59,314 bases of DNA from Acidobacteriaceae bacterium (GTDB lineage Bacteria; Acidobacteriota; Terriglobia; Terriglobales; Acidobacteriaceae), in assembly GCA_003132325.1 (NCBI GenBank), contig PKXK01000075.1:87763-147076 (forward strand), written 5' to 3'. Shown here in pieces: positions 26,044 to 34,372 of the stretch (position 1 is its first letter; the number at the start of each line of letters is the position of its first letter). Under the pieces are notes generated by a model. That model was given only the letters and a program-made list of their open reading frames with translations, ran no database searches and had not been told where the DNA came from. The translations under genes were made by a program, and so were the position numbers.

Positions 26044-26090
26044 CAACCGGTTGTTTGACGAACGATAATCCCGCTTCCGCTGCCTGTCAA
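26044..26090 (-). promoter_or_regulatory. Promoter and TetR-like operator D (ADC-like gene)
   Basis: On the minus strand, TTGACA (26085-26090), a 17-bp spacer and TATCGT (26062-26067), followed four bases on by CAAACAACCGGTTG (26044-26057). It differs from the 14-mer of sites A, B and E by one base. It is back to back with promoter E, which drives the divergent VOC gene. Confidence 0.7.
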
Positions 26091-26200
26091 GAACGGTCCA
26101 TTGGAACTCCGGCCGATGGACACTCGTTCCTGGCTAGGGGTTGGCGAGTGCAAACCGCTCAGTATGGTTGGTGTATGGAAAAAACGGACGGAAAAAATGC

Positions 26201-26251
26201 TTGACATCGTTTGCCTCCAAGGTATAAACACGCCATACAAACGGTTGTTTG
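26201..26251 (+). promoter_or_regulatory. Promoter and TetR-like operator E (VOC gene)
   Basis: On the plus strand, TTGACA (26201-26206), a 16-bp spacer and TATAAA (26223-26228), the best promoter of the set. The operator CAAACGGTTGTTTG (26238-26251) is the exact complement of the 14-mer at sites A and B and would cover the start site. The gene begins at 26387, leaving a leader of about 150 bases with no gene of its own. Confidence 0.75.
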
Positions 26252-26386
26252 AATGTTGGGCAGTTGATTGCGTGGCTACGTTTAATGGGTTCTTTGAATT
26301 GAAGGGCTGTATGGCACGGGTCACGGTTGGCAGTCCAGTTTGGCGGTCTTCTCTTCTTAGGAGAGCCGGAGCAGGAAGGAACCTTC

Positions 26387-26881
26387 ATGGCCAGGGTGGA
26401 ACTGAAGCAGATACCCCAGATTTGCGTGGTTGTGCGTGATGTCCAGGAAGCAATGGAGCGTTACTGGAAATCGTTCGGTATAGGACCGTGGCAGGTGTAC
26501 ACGATGGCTCCGCCCCTCATGACCGAAATGACGATCCGTGAAAAGCCGGAACCGTACAGCATGAGGATCGCACTCGCGCAGGTAGGTAACATCCAGTGGG
26601 AGCTGATTCAGCCTCTCACCGGGCAAAGCATCTACAAGGAGTTTTTGGAGCAAAACGGCGAGGGACTTCACCACGTGCTGTCTGTAGTGGACGACTACGA
26701 CAAGGCGCTCGCGGGCTTTAAGGCCACGGGGATGCAGCCGCTGATGGGCGGCACTTGGCGCGGCGCCACTTTTATGTATGTGGATGCGCGCAAGCAATTA
26801 GGCATGATTGTTGAGATCTTCAAGACGAACCCGGACTTCGCCTTGCCGGAGCCGGAAGCGACATATCCGGCTGGCAAGTGA
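26387..26881 (+). CDS. VOC-superfamily (glyoxalase/epimerase-like) protein
   Basis: A 164-residue protein starting MARVELKQIPQICVVVRDVQ after AGGAAGGA. It has the two beta-alpha-beta-beta-beta units of the vicinal oxygen chelate fold: ICVVVRDVQEAMERYWKSFG at the N-terminus, and GEGLHHVLSVVDDYDKALAGF with a C-terminal LGMIVEIF. The histidine in LHHV and the glutamate in VEIF fit metal ligands seen in methylmalonyl-CoA epimerase and glyoxalases; the first ligand position is glutamine here (IPQICV). An isomerase, epimerase or dioxygenase role is possible. Confidence 0.82.
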   Translation: MARVELKQIPQICVVVRDVQEAMERYWKSFGIGPWQVYTMAPPLMTEMTIREKPEPYSMRIALAQVGNIQWELIQPLTGQSIYKEFLEQNGEGLHHVLSVVDDYDKALAGFKATGMQPLMGGTWRGATFMYVDARKQLGMIVEIFKTNPDFALPEPEATYPAGK

Positions 26882-26934
26882 GATCGGCGTTCCATTCCCT
26901 CAGAGGCTTGAAATGACACAAACAGAAAGAGATT

Positions 26935-26960
26935 GATTGCAGGCCTAAAGGCCTGCTCAA
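26935..26960. terminator. Stem-loop between convergent genes
   Basis: GCAGGCC (26939-26945), TAAA, GGCCTGC (26950-26956) form a perfect 7-bp stem between the convergent VOC and NTF2-like genes, with weaker pairing extending outward. No strong T-run follows on either strand, so it may be a bidirectional terminator or a structured 3' end. Confidence 0.4.
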
Positions 26961-26980
26961 TCCGAAGTGCCCACCCTTTC

Positions 26981-27466
26981 TTACAGGGTGGCGATCTTTT
27001 CCGGCCCTGCCCAACCTTTATGGATCGAGGCCAGGACCATGATGGTGATCCGCTTCTTGCAAATCTTCCACGCGCCATCTTCGTGGATGAAAGTGTGCTC
27101 GTAGGTGCCCCATCCGACCAGCGAGTCTCCGTCACGTTCCACTGTTTCATGGAAATAACAGAACGAACGATAGCCGTCGCCATCGCGTTCAATGATTTCG
27201 TTGGCCAAATTGTGGCGGCCATTCTTCATCTCCGACTGGAAGAACTGACGATAAAACTCCACGATGGCGTCGCGGCCCTTGCACTCCAGACCCCAGGGAA
27301 CAACGGTCAGCTCGGCGTCGCGGCTGAAGAGCACTTCGACGGTTTTGATATCCCCGGTGTCTATCGCGCGGCAATACTCGGCCATGACCCGGCGGACTGT
27401 GTCCAAATTATCGAGGTGCTGAATGCGTTCTTCCACCGCTTGAAGGCGGGCTTCCAGGGAACTCAT
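26981..27466 (-). CDS. NTF2/SnoaL-like protein
   Basis: A 161-residue protein starting MSSLEARLQAVEERIQHLDN, with a coiled-coil-like N-terminal helix, then one NTF2-like domain (VRRVMAEYCRAIDTGDIKTV, RDAELTVVPWGLECKG, RSFCYFHETVERDGDS, WKICKKRITIMVLAS) and the tail GWAGPEKIATL. It is a close paralogue of 2353-2841, including the tail. GGAGAAGAG precedes the ATG. It is convergent to the VOC gene. The function is unknown. I see no CAAAC-type operator directly upstream of it. Confidence 0.8.
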   Translation of the reverse strand: MSSLEARLQAVEERIQHLDNLDTVRRVMAEYCRAIDTGDIKTVEVLFSRDAELTVVPWGLECKGRDAIVEFYRQFFQSEMKNGRHNLANEIIERDGDGYRSFCYFHETVERDGDSLVGWGTYEHTFIHEDGAWKICKKRITIMVLASIHKGWAGPEKIATL

Positions 27467-27766
27467 GTTCTCTTCTCCGTCGGATGGAGAGTAACTCCAG
27501 GCAACAGGGTGTGTCAATTGCTTCGGGCAATCCCGCAGGGTCGATGTAGAGGGATGTGGTGGTGATCCGGGTCTGCCCTGATTGGGTAGAGATGTGCTTC
27601 ATTTGCGGGGGAGGAGCGAACGAAGCACGGCGGTTTGGTAGCGCCTCGGCCGATCGGTTGTCTGGTGACACTGAAGTCATTGTCCTCGAAGAAGAATGAG
27701 TGTTTTCTCCTCGATAAACAAAATGGAAAAATGGAAAAACCCCCCAAAAAAGTCCCAAAAAAAGTC

Positions 27767-27823
27767 TTGACAAGAAACCGAGGTGGCAGTACGCTGCCCC
27801 CGTTAACAACCAAACGTTTGGTT
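27767..27823 (+). promoter_or_regulatory. Promoter and TetR-like operator F (TonB receptor operon)
   Basis: On the plus strand, TTGACA (27767-27772), a 17-bp spacer and TACGCT (27790-27795). Twelve bases on lies AACCAAACGTTTGGTT (27808-27823), a perfect 16-bp palindrome and the most symmetric operator of the six. An A-rich tract (27720-27765) lies upstream and may act as an UP element. The rest of the 600-bp gap 27467-28070, including a leader of about 270 bases, holds no gene that I can support. Confidence 0.75.
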
Positions 27824-28070
27824 TACTTTCAACGGATGGCTGAATTCTCCCGAGGCGAGCCGAAGTATCGGATCTGGGAGAATCTTTGGTTTCTTGCAAA
27901 CCCATGCTGCTCTCTTGGTGGCGACGCCGCTTTCCTGGCCCGCGCCGGCTTGATCGCCGGCACTGGCATAGCTCTTTCTCCAGCGCGATCGCCTCTCCGG
28001 AGATCTTCCCCCTTAATCCAAACATCGGCCGCGGCCCAGTCCTAGCTTGCACAAAACGGAGGCTTGTTTC

Positions 28071-31000
28071 ATGAACGCCAACCATCGGAAATTCAGTTTT
28101 TGGCTGTATTGCTTTGTATGTGCCGTGATCGCGATATCGAGTTGCCCCTTCGCGATGGGGCAAGGTGCCGTCACGTTCGGCACGTTACAAGGCGACATCT
28201 ACGACAAGAGCGGAGCAGTCGTCGGCGGGGCAAAAATCTCGGTGATCAGCGAGGGTACCGGTCAAGAGCGCCACGTGACAACCGACCTCGTCGGACACTT
28301 CACGGTCTCGCAGTTGCCGGTCGGAAAATACAAGGTGCAAGTCACCAAGGAAGGGTTCCATGAAGCCTCCGCGAAAGACGTGGTCCTGAATCTTGGCGCG
28401 GAAGTATCACTCAAGTTCACCCTCGAACTGGGACAGGTCTCCCAGAGCGTAGAAGTGCAAGCCGAGGCGGCCACGGTCGAGACCACCAAGACGGATGTCA
28501 GCAGCGTCATCCAGGAAACGCAGGTGCGTGAACTGCCGCTTAACCAACGCAGTTTTACCGCCTTGGTGACGCAACAGCCGGGGCTGGTGGTGATGACCAA
28601 CGCTTCCGGCAATAGCACTCAAACGCCAACCAGCGTCGCGTTCGCGCAAGGGTCGCAGATCAGCGCCGACGGTCAGGTTACTCAATCCATGTCGTACCTG
28701 GTCGATGGCATCAATATCAACAACACCGGTTTTGGCGCGCCGGGCACGGCGGCCGGCGGGGACATTCCTGGCGTCGAAGGAATCCAGGAATTCCAGGTGT
28801 TGACGCACAACTACAGCGCGGCCTACGGCGGCTCGGCCGGTTCGGTGGTCAGCTTTGCCACCCGCAGCGGCACCAACCGAATGCACGGCAGCCTCTATGA
28901 GTTTCTCCGGAACAACGCCGTGGATGCGCGTGAATTCTTCAACCAGGCTAGTGAGGGCCCGCAGAATCCATACAAACGCAACCAGTTCGGTGCCACCTTT
29001 GGTGGTCCCATCAAGAAAGACAAGACATTCCTCTTCGTAAATTATGAAGGCCTGCGCTCCCGGCTAACCCAGACAAATATCGGCAACGTCCCTTCCATTT
29101 GCGCGCGCAACGGCGGGGTGGGCGGAAATCTGACCGGCTGTCCGGCAGGTCAGACGGAACCATACCCGGTCACTGACGCATTGGGCAATCCGGTTGCCAT
29201 CACGGCAGGGGTGCATTCGATTCTGAACCTGTACCCGCAGCCGAACGGCACCGACTTCGGAAACGGGATCGCACAGTACATCTTTCCAAATTATCAACCA
29301 GTGCGTCAGGATTACGGTCTGGTCCGTTTTGACCAAAACATAAGTGCCAAGGATACCTTTATGGCACGCTATTCGGTTACGGATGCCAGCGGGTTGAATG
29401 ACTACTTCCTGCCCACGTACGTGTTTCAGAAAAGCAATCGCCTCCAGGGCATGATCCTGAAATGGACGCGGACGGTTAGCAACAACTTGGTCAATACGCT
29501 CAGCTACGGATTTAACCGCTCCGTGACCAATGCCGTAGTGCAACCCGCAGTCCCCATCGACCCAAGCGCTTATACCGGCAATACCGCCCGGGCGGTTGTG
29601 GGTACGATCTCGGTGGGCTCGGCCACATCAGGCAACACCAGCGGTTCAGTTTCCACGATCGGACTCGACAATTGGGGTCCTTTCAAAGGCGTCAACAATA
29701 CCTTCCCCTTGAACGATGACGTCATCTGGACGAAGGGCAAGCACACTATCCGGTTTGGCGGACAGTTTGTGCCGCACCAGTGGAACTGGCAAAAAGGAAA
29801 CCTGAATGGTGGTGGATGGACGTTCAACAACCTGGATCAGCTCCTGGCGGGCGATCCCGCAGTGTTGATTATTCGCCAGGACAATGTCGTAACCGACTGG
29901 GGATTCAGGACCAAGGCCCTGGCTTGGTACCTCGAGGATGCATGGCGAGTTACGTCGCGGTTTAACGTCACGCTCGGCGTTCGCCACGAATTCCAGGTGC
30001 CCATTCTGAGTGAAGTGAACAACCGGCTCGGCAACGTCAGCAGCCGGAGTCAGAACGCGCCGCACACCGGAGCTCCCTACCAGAACTACTCCCTGAAACA
30101 GTTCTCGCCGCGCATTGGGCTTTCCTGGGATCCGTTCGGGAATGGCAAGACAGTTGTCCGCTCCGGATTTGGCCTGTTCTATGATTTCATCCCGCTGGAA
30201 GCAGTCGCGGGTGAAATCAGCTACAACTCGCCCACTGATACCCTGAATTCGTTTTTCGGGGCGCCGATTGCACCCGGGTATCTGCCCCAGATTCCGTTTC
30301 CGAATTGCATAACCTCAACCTTCAATTGCACCGCCAACAGCGGATATCCTGGATTGTTGACCGGGGTCCTTGATCCCGTCCGGGCTCCAACCTCGGCGCA
30401 ATGGAACCTGGAAGTCGAACACGAATTGCCCGGCAAGTTTTCGTTGTCGGCAACTTACTCGGGTTCGCAGACATGGAACATCATGCGTGGGATTGAAGGG
30501 AACTCCAGTCTGCCTTGCAGCGTTACGAACGGCGTCTGGTACTTCGGAGCCACGGCGGGACAATGCGGCACGGCAGCACCGGGAATTGCCTCCACCGCGT
30601 TCACTCTTTACGCCGTCGTGTTCGACGCGCACGCCAACTACAATGCTGGCACGCTCGCGTTGAACCGCCGCTTCAGTCAGGGATTGAGCTGGAACAGCAG
30701 CTTCACATGGGCGAAAGCGATGTCCGAATCCGACACCAACAACAGCGGCGCGATCTTGCTCGGCAACGCTTCGCATAGCGAGAACCCGCTTAATCGTCAC
30801 GCTGATTATTCAGAGTCGCAGTTCAGTTTCCGGCGGCGCCTTACCACAAATGCCATCTATGAACTGCCCATTGGCCGCGGGAAACGGTTCTTAACCGATG
30901 CCAACGGGGTCACGAACGCGATCCTGGGTGGGTGGCAAGTCAACACGTTGGCTGAAGTCCGTGACGGAATTCCGTTCTCGGTGCTCGCCGGTGTCGGTAT

Positions 31001-31442
31001 CACCAACGTTGGCGACACTCTGACCTATCCGGATCGTCCCAATATCTTGCGCAAAAACCCCGTGACTGGCCACATCAGCCAGTATTTCGACCCGCTCGCC
31101 TATCAACTGCAAACTCCCGGCTACTTGGGAACGGCTGCTCGCAATTCAGTTGTAGGGCCAGGTTTTGTGGATTGGGATATGTCTTTCGGGAAAGTTTTCC
31201 GGATCACGGAGAATTCCAACCTGCAGTTCCGGGCAGAGTTCTTCAACATCATCAATCACCCGAATTTCGATCTCCCCGCGAATCAGTTGTACGTGCAGGG
31301 GCAAAATGACAGCGTGCCTAACACGTGCGGTCTGTCGGCAACGCAACTCTTGTCCTATGCCTGCAACCCGCAAGCCGGACTGATTACGCGCACGGTGGGT
31401 ACACCGCGCGAAGTGCAGTTCGCCTTGAAGTACACGTTCTAA
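28071..31442 (+). CDS. TonB-dependent outer-membrane protein, Oar-like
   Basis: A 1123-residue protein starting MNANHRKFSFWLYCFVCAVI after ACGGAGG, with a signal peptide to about residue 30. Residues about 35-120 form a carboxypeptidase-regulatory-like beta-sandwich (GDIYDKSGAVVGGAKISV, VGKYKVQVTKEGF). The plug region follows (TQVRELPLNQRSFTALV, YLVDGININNTGFG), then a long beta-barrel ending in PREVQFALKYTF with a terminal phenylalanine. This architecture is common in Acidobacteria. As the first gene after operator F, it is likely the importer for the substrate of the island. Confidence 0.9.
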   Translation: MNANHRKFSFWLYCFVCAVIAISSCPFAMGQGAVTFGTLQGDIYDKSGAVVGGAKISVISEGTGQERHVTTDLVGHFTVSQLPVGKYKVQVTKEGFHEASAKDVVLNLGAEVSLKFTLELGQVSQSVEVQAEAATVETTKTDVSSVIQETQVRELPLNQRSFTALVTQQPGLVVMTNASGNSTQTPTSVAFAQGSQISADGQVTQSMSYLVDGININNTGFGAPGTAAGGDIPGVEGIQEFQVLTHNYSAAYGGSAGSVVSFATRSGTNRMHGSLYEFLRNNAVDAREFFNQASEGPQNPYKRNQFGATFGGPIKKDKTFLFVNYEGLRSRLTQTNIGNVPSICARNGGVGGNLTGCPAGQTEPYPVTDALGNPVAITAGVHSILNLYPQPNGTDFGNGIAQYIFPNYQPVRQDYGLVRFDQNISAKDTFMARYSVTDASGLNDYFLPTYVFQKSNRLQGMILKWTRTVSNNLVNTLSYGFNRSVTNAVVQPAVPIDPSAYTGNTARAVVGTISVGSATSGNTSGSVSTIGLDNWGPFKGVNNTFPLNDDVIWTKGKHTIRFGGQFVPHQWNWQKGNLNGGGWTFNNLDQLLAGDPAVLIIRQDNVVTDWGFRTKALAWYLEDAWRVTSRFNVTLGVRHEFQVPILSEVNNRLGNVSSRSQNAPHTGAPYQNYSLKQFSPRIGLSWDPFGNGKTVVRSGFGLFYDFIPLEAVAGEISYNSPTDTLNSFFGAPIAPGYLPQIPFPNCITSTFNCTANSGYPGLLTGVLDPVRAPTSAQWNLEVEHELPGKFSLSATYSGSQTWNIMRGIEGNSSLPCSVTNGVWYFGATAGQCGTAAPGIASTAFTLYAVVFDAHANYNAGTLALNRRFSQGLSWNSSFTWAKAMSESDTNNSGAILLGNASHSENPLNRHADYSESQFSFRRRLTTNAIYELPIGRGKRFLTDANGVTNAILGGWQVNTLAEVRDGIPFSVLAGVGITNVGDTLTYPDRPNILRKNPVTGHISQYFDPLAYQLQTPGYLGTAARNSVVGPGFVDWDMSFGKVFRITENSNLQFRAEFFNIINHPNFDLPANQLYVQGQNDSVPNTCGLSATQLLSYACNPQAGLITRTVGTPREVQFALKYTF

Positions 31443-31454
31443 CTGCAACCCGTG

Positions 31455-31478
31455 AGGTGGCGACGCAAGTCGCCACCT
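31455..31478 (+). terminator. Stem-loop after the TonB receptor gene
   Basis: AGGTGGCGA (31455-31463), loop CGCAAG, TCGCCACCT (31470-31478): a perfect 9-bp stem 13 bases after the receptor stop, followed by GCTTTCC. It could partly terminate transcription or protect the receptor mRNA 3' end, lowering expression of the downstream enzymes. Confidence 0.5.
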
Positions 31479-31513
31479 GCTTTCCTCTGACACCCCGAGT
31501 AAATGCATCAACC

Positions 31514-32566
31514 ATGAAAGCAGCTCGCTGGTATGGAAAACGCGATATTCGCATCGAGGAGGTCGCTCCTCGCTCGCCTGCTCCAGGTGAAGTACGGATT
31601 CGCGTCGATTATGCCGGCATCTGCGCCACCGATCTCCACGAGTACACGCACGGTCCCCAATTTATTTCCACGCAGCCCCATCTCCGGACCGGACAGTGCG
31701 CCCCGGTCACCATGGGCCACGAATTCACCGGAGTAGTTGCGGAGGTGGGGAAAGGTGTGGGCGACCTCAAAGCCGGCGACCGCATCGTGGCCGAAGCGAG
31801 CCTGCCGTGCAACGAGTGCGAACATTGCAAGCAAGGCGAGTACATCCTCTGCCGCTCGGCCGCTTACCTCGGATTTGCCTGGGACGGAGCTTTCGCCGAT
31901 TCCTGCACCGTGCCCGCATCCATTTGCCACAAGATCCCCGACAGCCTGAAAAGCGAAGATGCCGTCCTGATCGAACCGTTGGCCTCGGCGATGCACGCCG
32001 TCCGCAGAGGGCGGCTACTGCAAGGGGAAACCGTGGCGATCCTGGGTACGGGAACAATTGGTCTCTCGACCCTACTGTGCGCCCGTGCGGGAGGCGCCAG
32101 CCGAGTATTCACGGTCGACAAAATCGCCGGCAAACGCGCGCTGGCAAAAAAACTGGGAGCGGAAGCGGCGCTCGATCCCGCCGAGGGCGATCCTGCGGAG
32201 CAGATCAAAGCGCTCACGGGCGGCCGCGGAGTGGACTTGGCCTTCGAGTGCGTCGGTTCCAGCGCAACGATTGCGACGGCCACGCGTTGCACCCGAGTAC
32301 ACGGCAGAACCGTGGTGGTTGGGGTCTCCATAGAACCGCAGCCCTTCAGCTTCGTTGACATGCTGGTGAACGAGCGGGAGATCATCGGCACGGCTGGATA
32401 TTTCGGCGAATTTGAGATGTGCATGGCGTTGATCGCCGACGGAAGGATTGATGTCCGGCCGCTGGTATCCGCCTGGATCGGCCTCGACGACATCGTGTCA
32501 CGCGGCTTCGAACCATTCGCCTCTCCCCACAACGAAAACATCAAGATCGTAGTAACTCCGCGATGA
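31514..32566 (+). CDS. Zinc-dependent alcohol dehydrogenase (MDR family)
   Basis: A 350-residue medium-chain dehydrogenase of the butanediol/sorbitol/threonine dehydrogenase group. The catalytic zinc region is GICATDLHEY with MGHEFTGVV; the structural zinc site is PCNECEHCKQGEYILC. The nucleotide site is AILGTGTIGLSTLLCARAGG, followed by VFTVDKIAGKR, whose aspartate suggests NAD(H). It follows the TonB receptor by about 70 bp and a stem-loop. It probably oxidises a secondary alcohol or hydroxyketone. Confidence 0.92.
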   Translation: MKAARWYGKRDIRIEEVAPRSPAPGEVRIRVDYAGICATDLHEYTHGPQFISTQPHLRTGQCAPVTMGHEFTGVVAEVGKGVGDLKAGDRIVAEASLPCNECEHCKQGEYILCRSAAYLGFAWDGAFADSCTVPASICHKIPDSLKSEDAVLIEPLASAMHAVRRGRLLQGETVAILGTGTIGLSTLLCARAGGASRVFTVDKIAGKRALAKKLGAEAALDPAEGDPAEQIKALTGGRGVDLAFECVGSSATIATATRCTRVHGRTVVVGVSIEPQPFSFVDMLVNEREIIGTAGYFGEFEMCMALIADGRIDVRPLVSAWIGLDDIVSRGFEPFASPHNENIKIVVTPR

Positions 32567-32582
32567 GGGAATTCGAAGCGAG

Positions 32583-33083
32583 ATGACGGTCAAGAAGAAA
32601 GCCGGACAATCCAAAAGCAAGACAACGCGGACGCTGGCGCATCGTCTCGCTGAATTGGAGGACAAAGAGGCGATCGCCACTCTCATCTCCCAGATGAACT
32701 GGCTGGCGGATGAAAACCGCCTCGACGAACTTATGGAGTGCTTCGCTGACGACCTCTTCTATGACGTCGGCAAGTTTGGCGCTTACCGGGGAAAGCCCGC
32801 ACTGCGCGGCTTCTACGAACAGATGGTTGGTCCATTTTCCATGCGCATTCACCGCACAACCAATCAGGTGATCGAACTGCATGGCACCCGCGCGCAAGCC
32901 CGGTGTTATTGGCGGGCAGATCTTGTGATGCAAGGCAAAGCTCTGGTCAGCAGCGGGCACTACCACGATGAACTGCTGAAGGTGCATGGGCAGTGGAAGG
33001 TTCAGGTACGCCGGGCAACGATTACCTACATGTGCCCACTCGAAGACGGATGGGCCAAGACGCGCATGATGAGTATGGAATAG
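32583..33083 (+). CDS. NTF2/SnoaL-like protein
   Basis: A 166-residue protein with a basic N-terminus (MTVKKKAGQSKSKTTRTL) and one NTF2-like domain: DKEAIATLISQMNWLADENR, MECFADDLFYDVGKFG, HRTTNQVIELHG, CYWRADLVMQGKAL, SSGHYHDELLKVHGQWKVQV and RRATITY. It starts 16 bp after the alcohol dehydrogenase. Other island NTF2-like proteins share only the fold and general layout. The 130 bp after it, up to 33217, contain only a short open frame without a ribosome-binding site. Confidence 0.8.
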   Translation: MTVKKKAGQSKSKTTRTLAHRLAELEDKEAIATLISQMNWLADENRLDELMECFADDLFYDVGKFGAYRGKPALRGFYEQMVGPFSMRIHRTTNQVIELHGTRAQARCYWRADLVMQGKALVSSGHYHDELLKVHGQWKVQVRRATITYMCPLEDGWAKTRMMSME

Positions 33084-33216
33084 ATATGATCCACGAAGAA
33101 GCGGTAGTCGAAATAACAATAACGAAGACCGGTAAACTCGCAGCCCGCTTGCGGGTTGGTGTGTTCCCGCCCAAGGCATTCTTCTTCCATCAAAATATCA
33201 GGCCGGTGAGCAAGCG

Positions 33217-33624
33217 ATGAACCCAGGATTCCCAGACCCTCGCGCGTTGCTTGACCGCTTTGCCCTCGGCTGGCGGAAGGCCGACGCTTCCCTTCTGAAA
33301 ACTACCTGGGACCCCGACTATCCCGACAGCACTTACATGCCGTCCGAGGCGCCGGAGCCGGTTTTCGGATTCGCCGCGATCAGCAAGTACTATGACAACG
33401 CAACGTCCATGTATCCCATTACGAGCATGGAAATCAGCAATATTCGTGTCCTCGAATACGGGCTCTTGGCGTACGCATATTGCGACATCTCGATCGGTTT
33501 CACGGTAGGAGAAAGCGAGTATCTGGTCCACCCCCGAGCGACCTTTCTCCTACGGCAGCGTGACGGGCGATGGTACACGCTGCACTACCACGAATCCATC
33601 AAGTACGAGGTTCCGCAGTCCTGA
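33217..33624 (+). CDS. NTF2/SnoaL-like protein
   Basis: A 135-residue protein: DPRALLDRFALGWRKADASL, TYMPSEAPEPVFGFAAISKY, LLAYAYCDISIGF, YLVHPRATFLLRQRDGRWYT and LHYHESIKYE. The spacing of a leading helix, a strand pair and a C-terminal WYTLHYHES strand is typical of SnoaL-like proteins. It is shorter than its island relatives and may be a separate branch. It is followed within six bases by the first EthD gene. The function is unknown. Confidence 0.75.
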   Translation: MNPGFPDPRALLDRFALGWRKADASLLKTTWDPDYPDSTYMPSEAPEPVFGFAAISKYYDNATSMYPITSMEISNIRVLEYGLLAYAYCDISIGFTVGESEYLVHPRATFLLRQRDGRWYTLHYHESIKYEVPQS

Positions 33625-33629
33625 ATCCT

Positions 33630-34361
33630 ATGACTAAACTAATCTACTGTCTCCGAAGACTTCCGCACCTGTCGCTCCAGGAGTTTCAAGCTCACTGGCT
33701 GGAGTACCATTCGCAATTCGGCAAGCGGGCGAAAACGGTCCGACGCTATGTGCAATACCACACGCTGGCCGATGACCCGATCCGCGAAGCCATGGCTCAA
33801 GCGGGCGTGAGTAAGGTCGAAACCTACGACGGCATTGCAATCGCGTGGGTCGACAGTCTGGAAGCCTTACAAGCTGAAATGAAGGACAATCCGGCGGTCG
33901 CCGCCGCTCTGGAGGATGAAAAGCACTTCATTGATCACAGCCGGTCGGTCGCCTGTATCACCGAAGAAAAGGTGGTGGTGGAGCCCGAGGCGCCCGGCAA
34001 TGTTCTGCTGATCGAGTGCCTTCGCAGGCGGCCCGACATTGATCGCGCCACTTTTTCCAAGGCCTGGTCGCATCACGCGCACATCGGACGAAGGGCACAC
34101 CAGATGGGGCTGTTGATGGGCTACATCCAGAACCACTCGCTTATCGGAGATGCCGCCCGCGTGCCGGGACTGGGCAGCAGCGAAGAGCCCTGGGACGGCA
34201 TCGTGACCGCCTACTTCGATAGCATCGCCAAGTTCAAGGCACTGGTCGCCTCACCGCTCGCATCCCAGGAATCCTTCGAGGATGAAAAGACATTCATTGA
34301 CCACAGCCGGTCGGTGGACCTGTTGACTCGCCGCCATGTGATCAAAGACCTGGTGCGGTGA
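33630..34361 (+). CDS. Double EthD-domain protein (first of two)
   Basis: A 243-residue protein made of two tandem dimeric-alpha/beta-barrel units of the EthD type. Unit 1: MTKLIYCLRRLPHLSLQEFQ, LEYHSQFGKRAKTVRRYVQY, and EDEKHFIDHSRSVACITEEK. Unit 2: LLIECLRRRPDIDRATFSKA, HHAHIGRRAHQMGLLMGYIQ, and EDEKTFIDHSRSVDLLTRRH. EthD-like folds assist or catalyse oxygenation, dehydration and cyclisation. The ATG at 33630 is chosen over the upstream frame because it begins the domain. It is paralogous to the next gene. Confidence 0.85.
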   Translation: MTKLIYCLRRLPHLSLQEFQAHWLEYHSQFGKRAKTVRRYVQYHTLADDPIREAMAQAGVSKVETYDGIAIAWVDSLEALQAEMKDNPAVAAALEDEKHFIDHSRSVACITEEKVVVEPEAPGNVLLIECLRRRPDIDRATFSKAWSHHAHIGRRAHQMGLLMGYIQNHSLIGDAARVPGLGSSEEPWDGIVTAYFDSIAKFKALVASPLASQESFEDEKTFIDHSRSVDLLTRRHVIKDLVR

Positions 34362-34372
34362 AAGGAGAAAAG

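Noticed and set aside
13941-27823. The operator repeats as a CRISPR or transposon end
   Set aside because: The sites lie singly at promoters, are 14-16 bp long, partly palindromic and in both orientations, with no spacer regularity or transposase.
33086-33220. Possible 44-residue gene between two NTF2-like genes
   Set aside because: No ribosome-binding site and no recognisable sequence; likely spacer.
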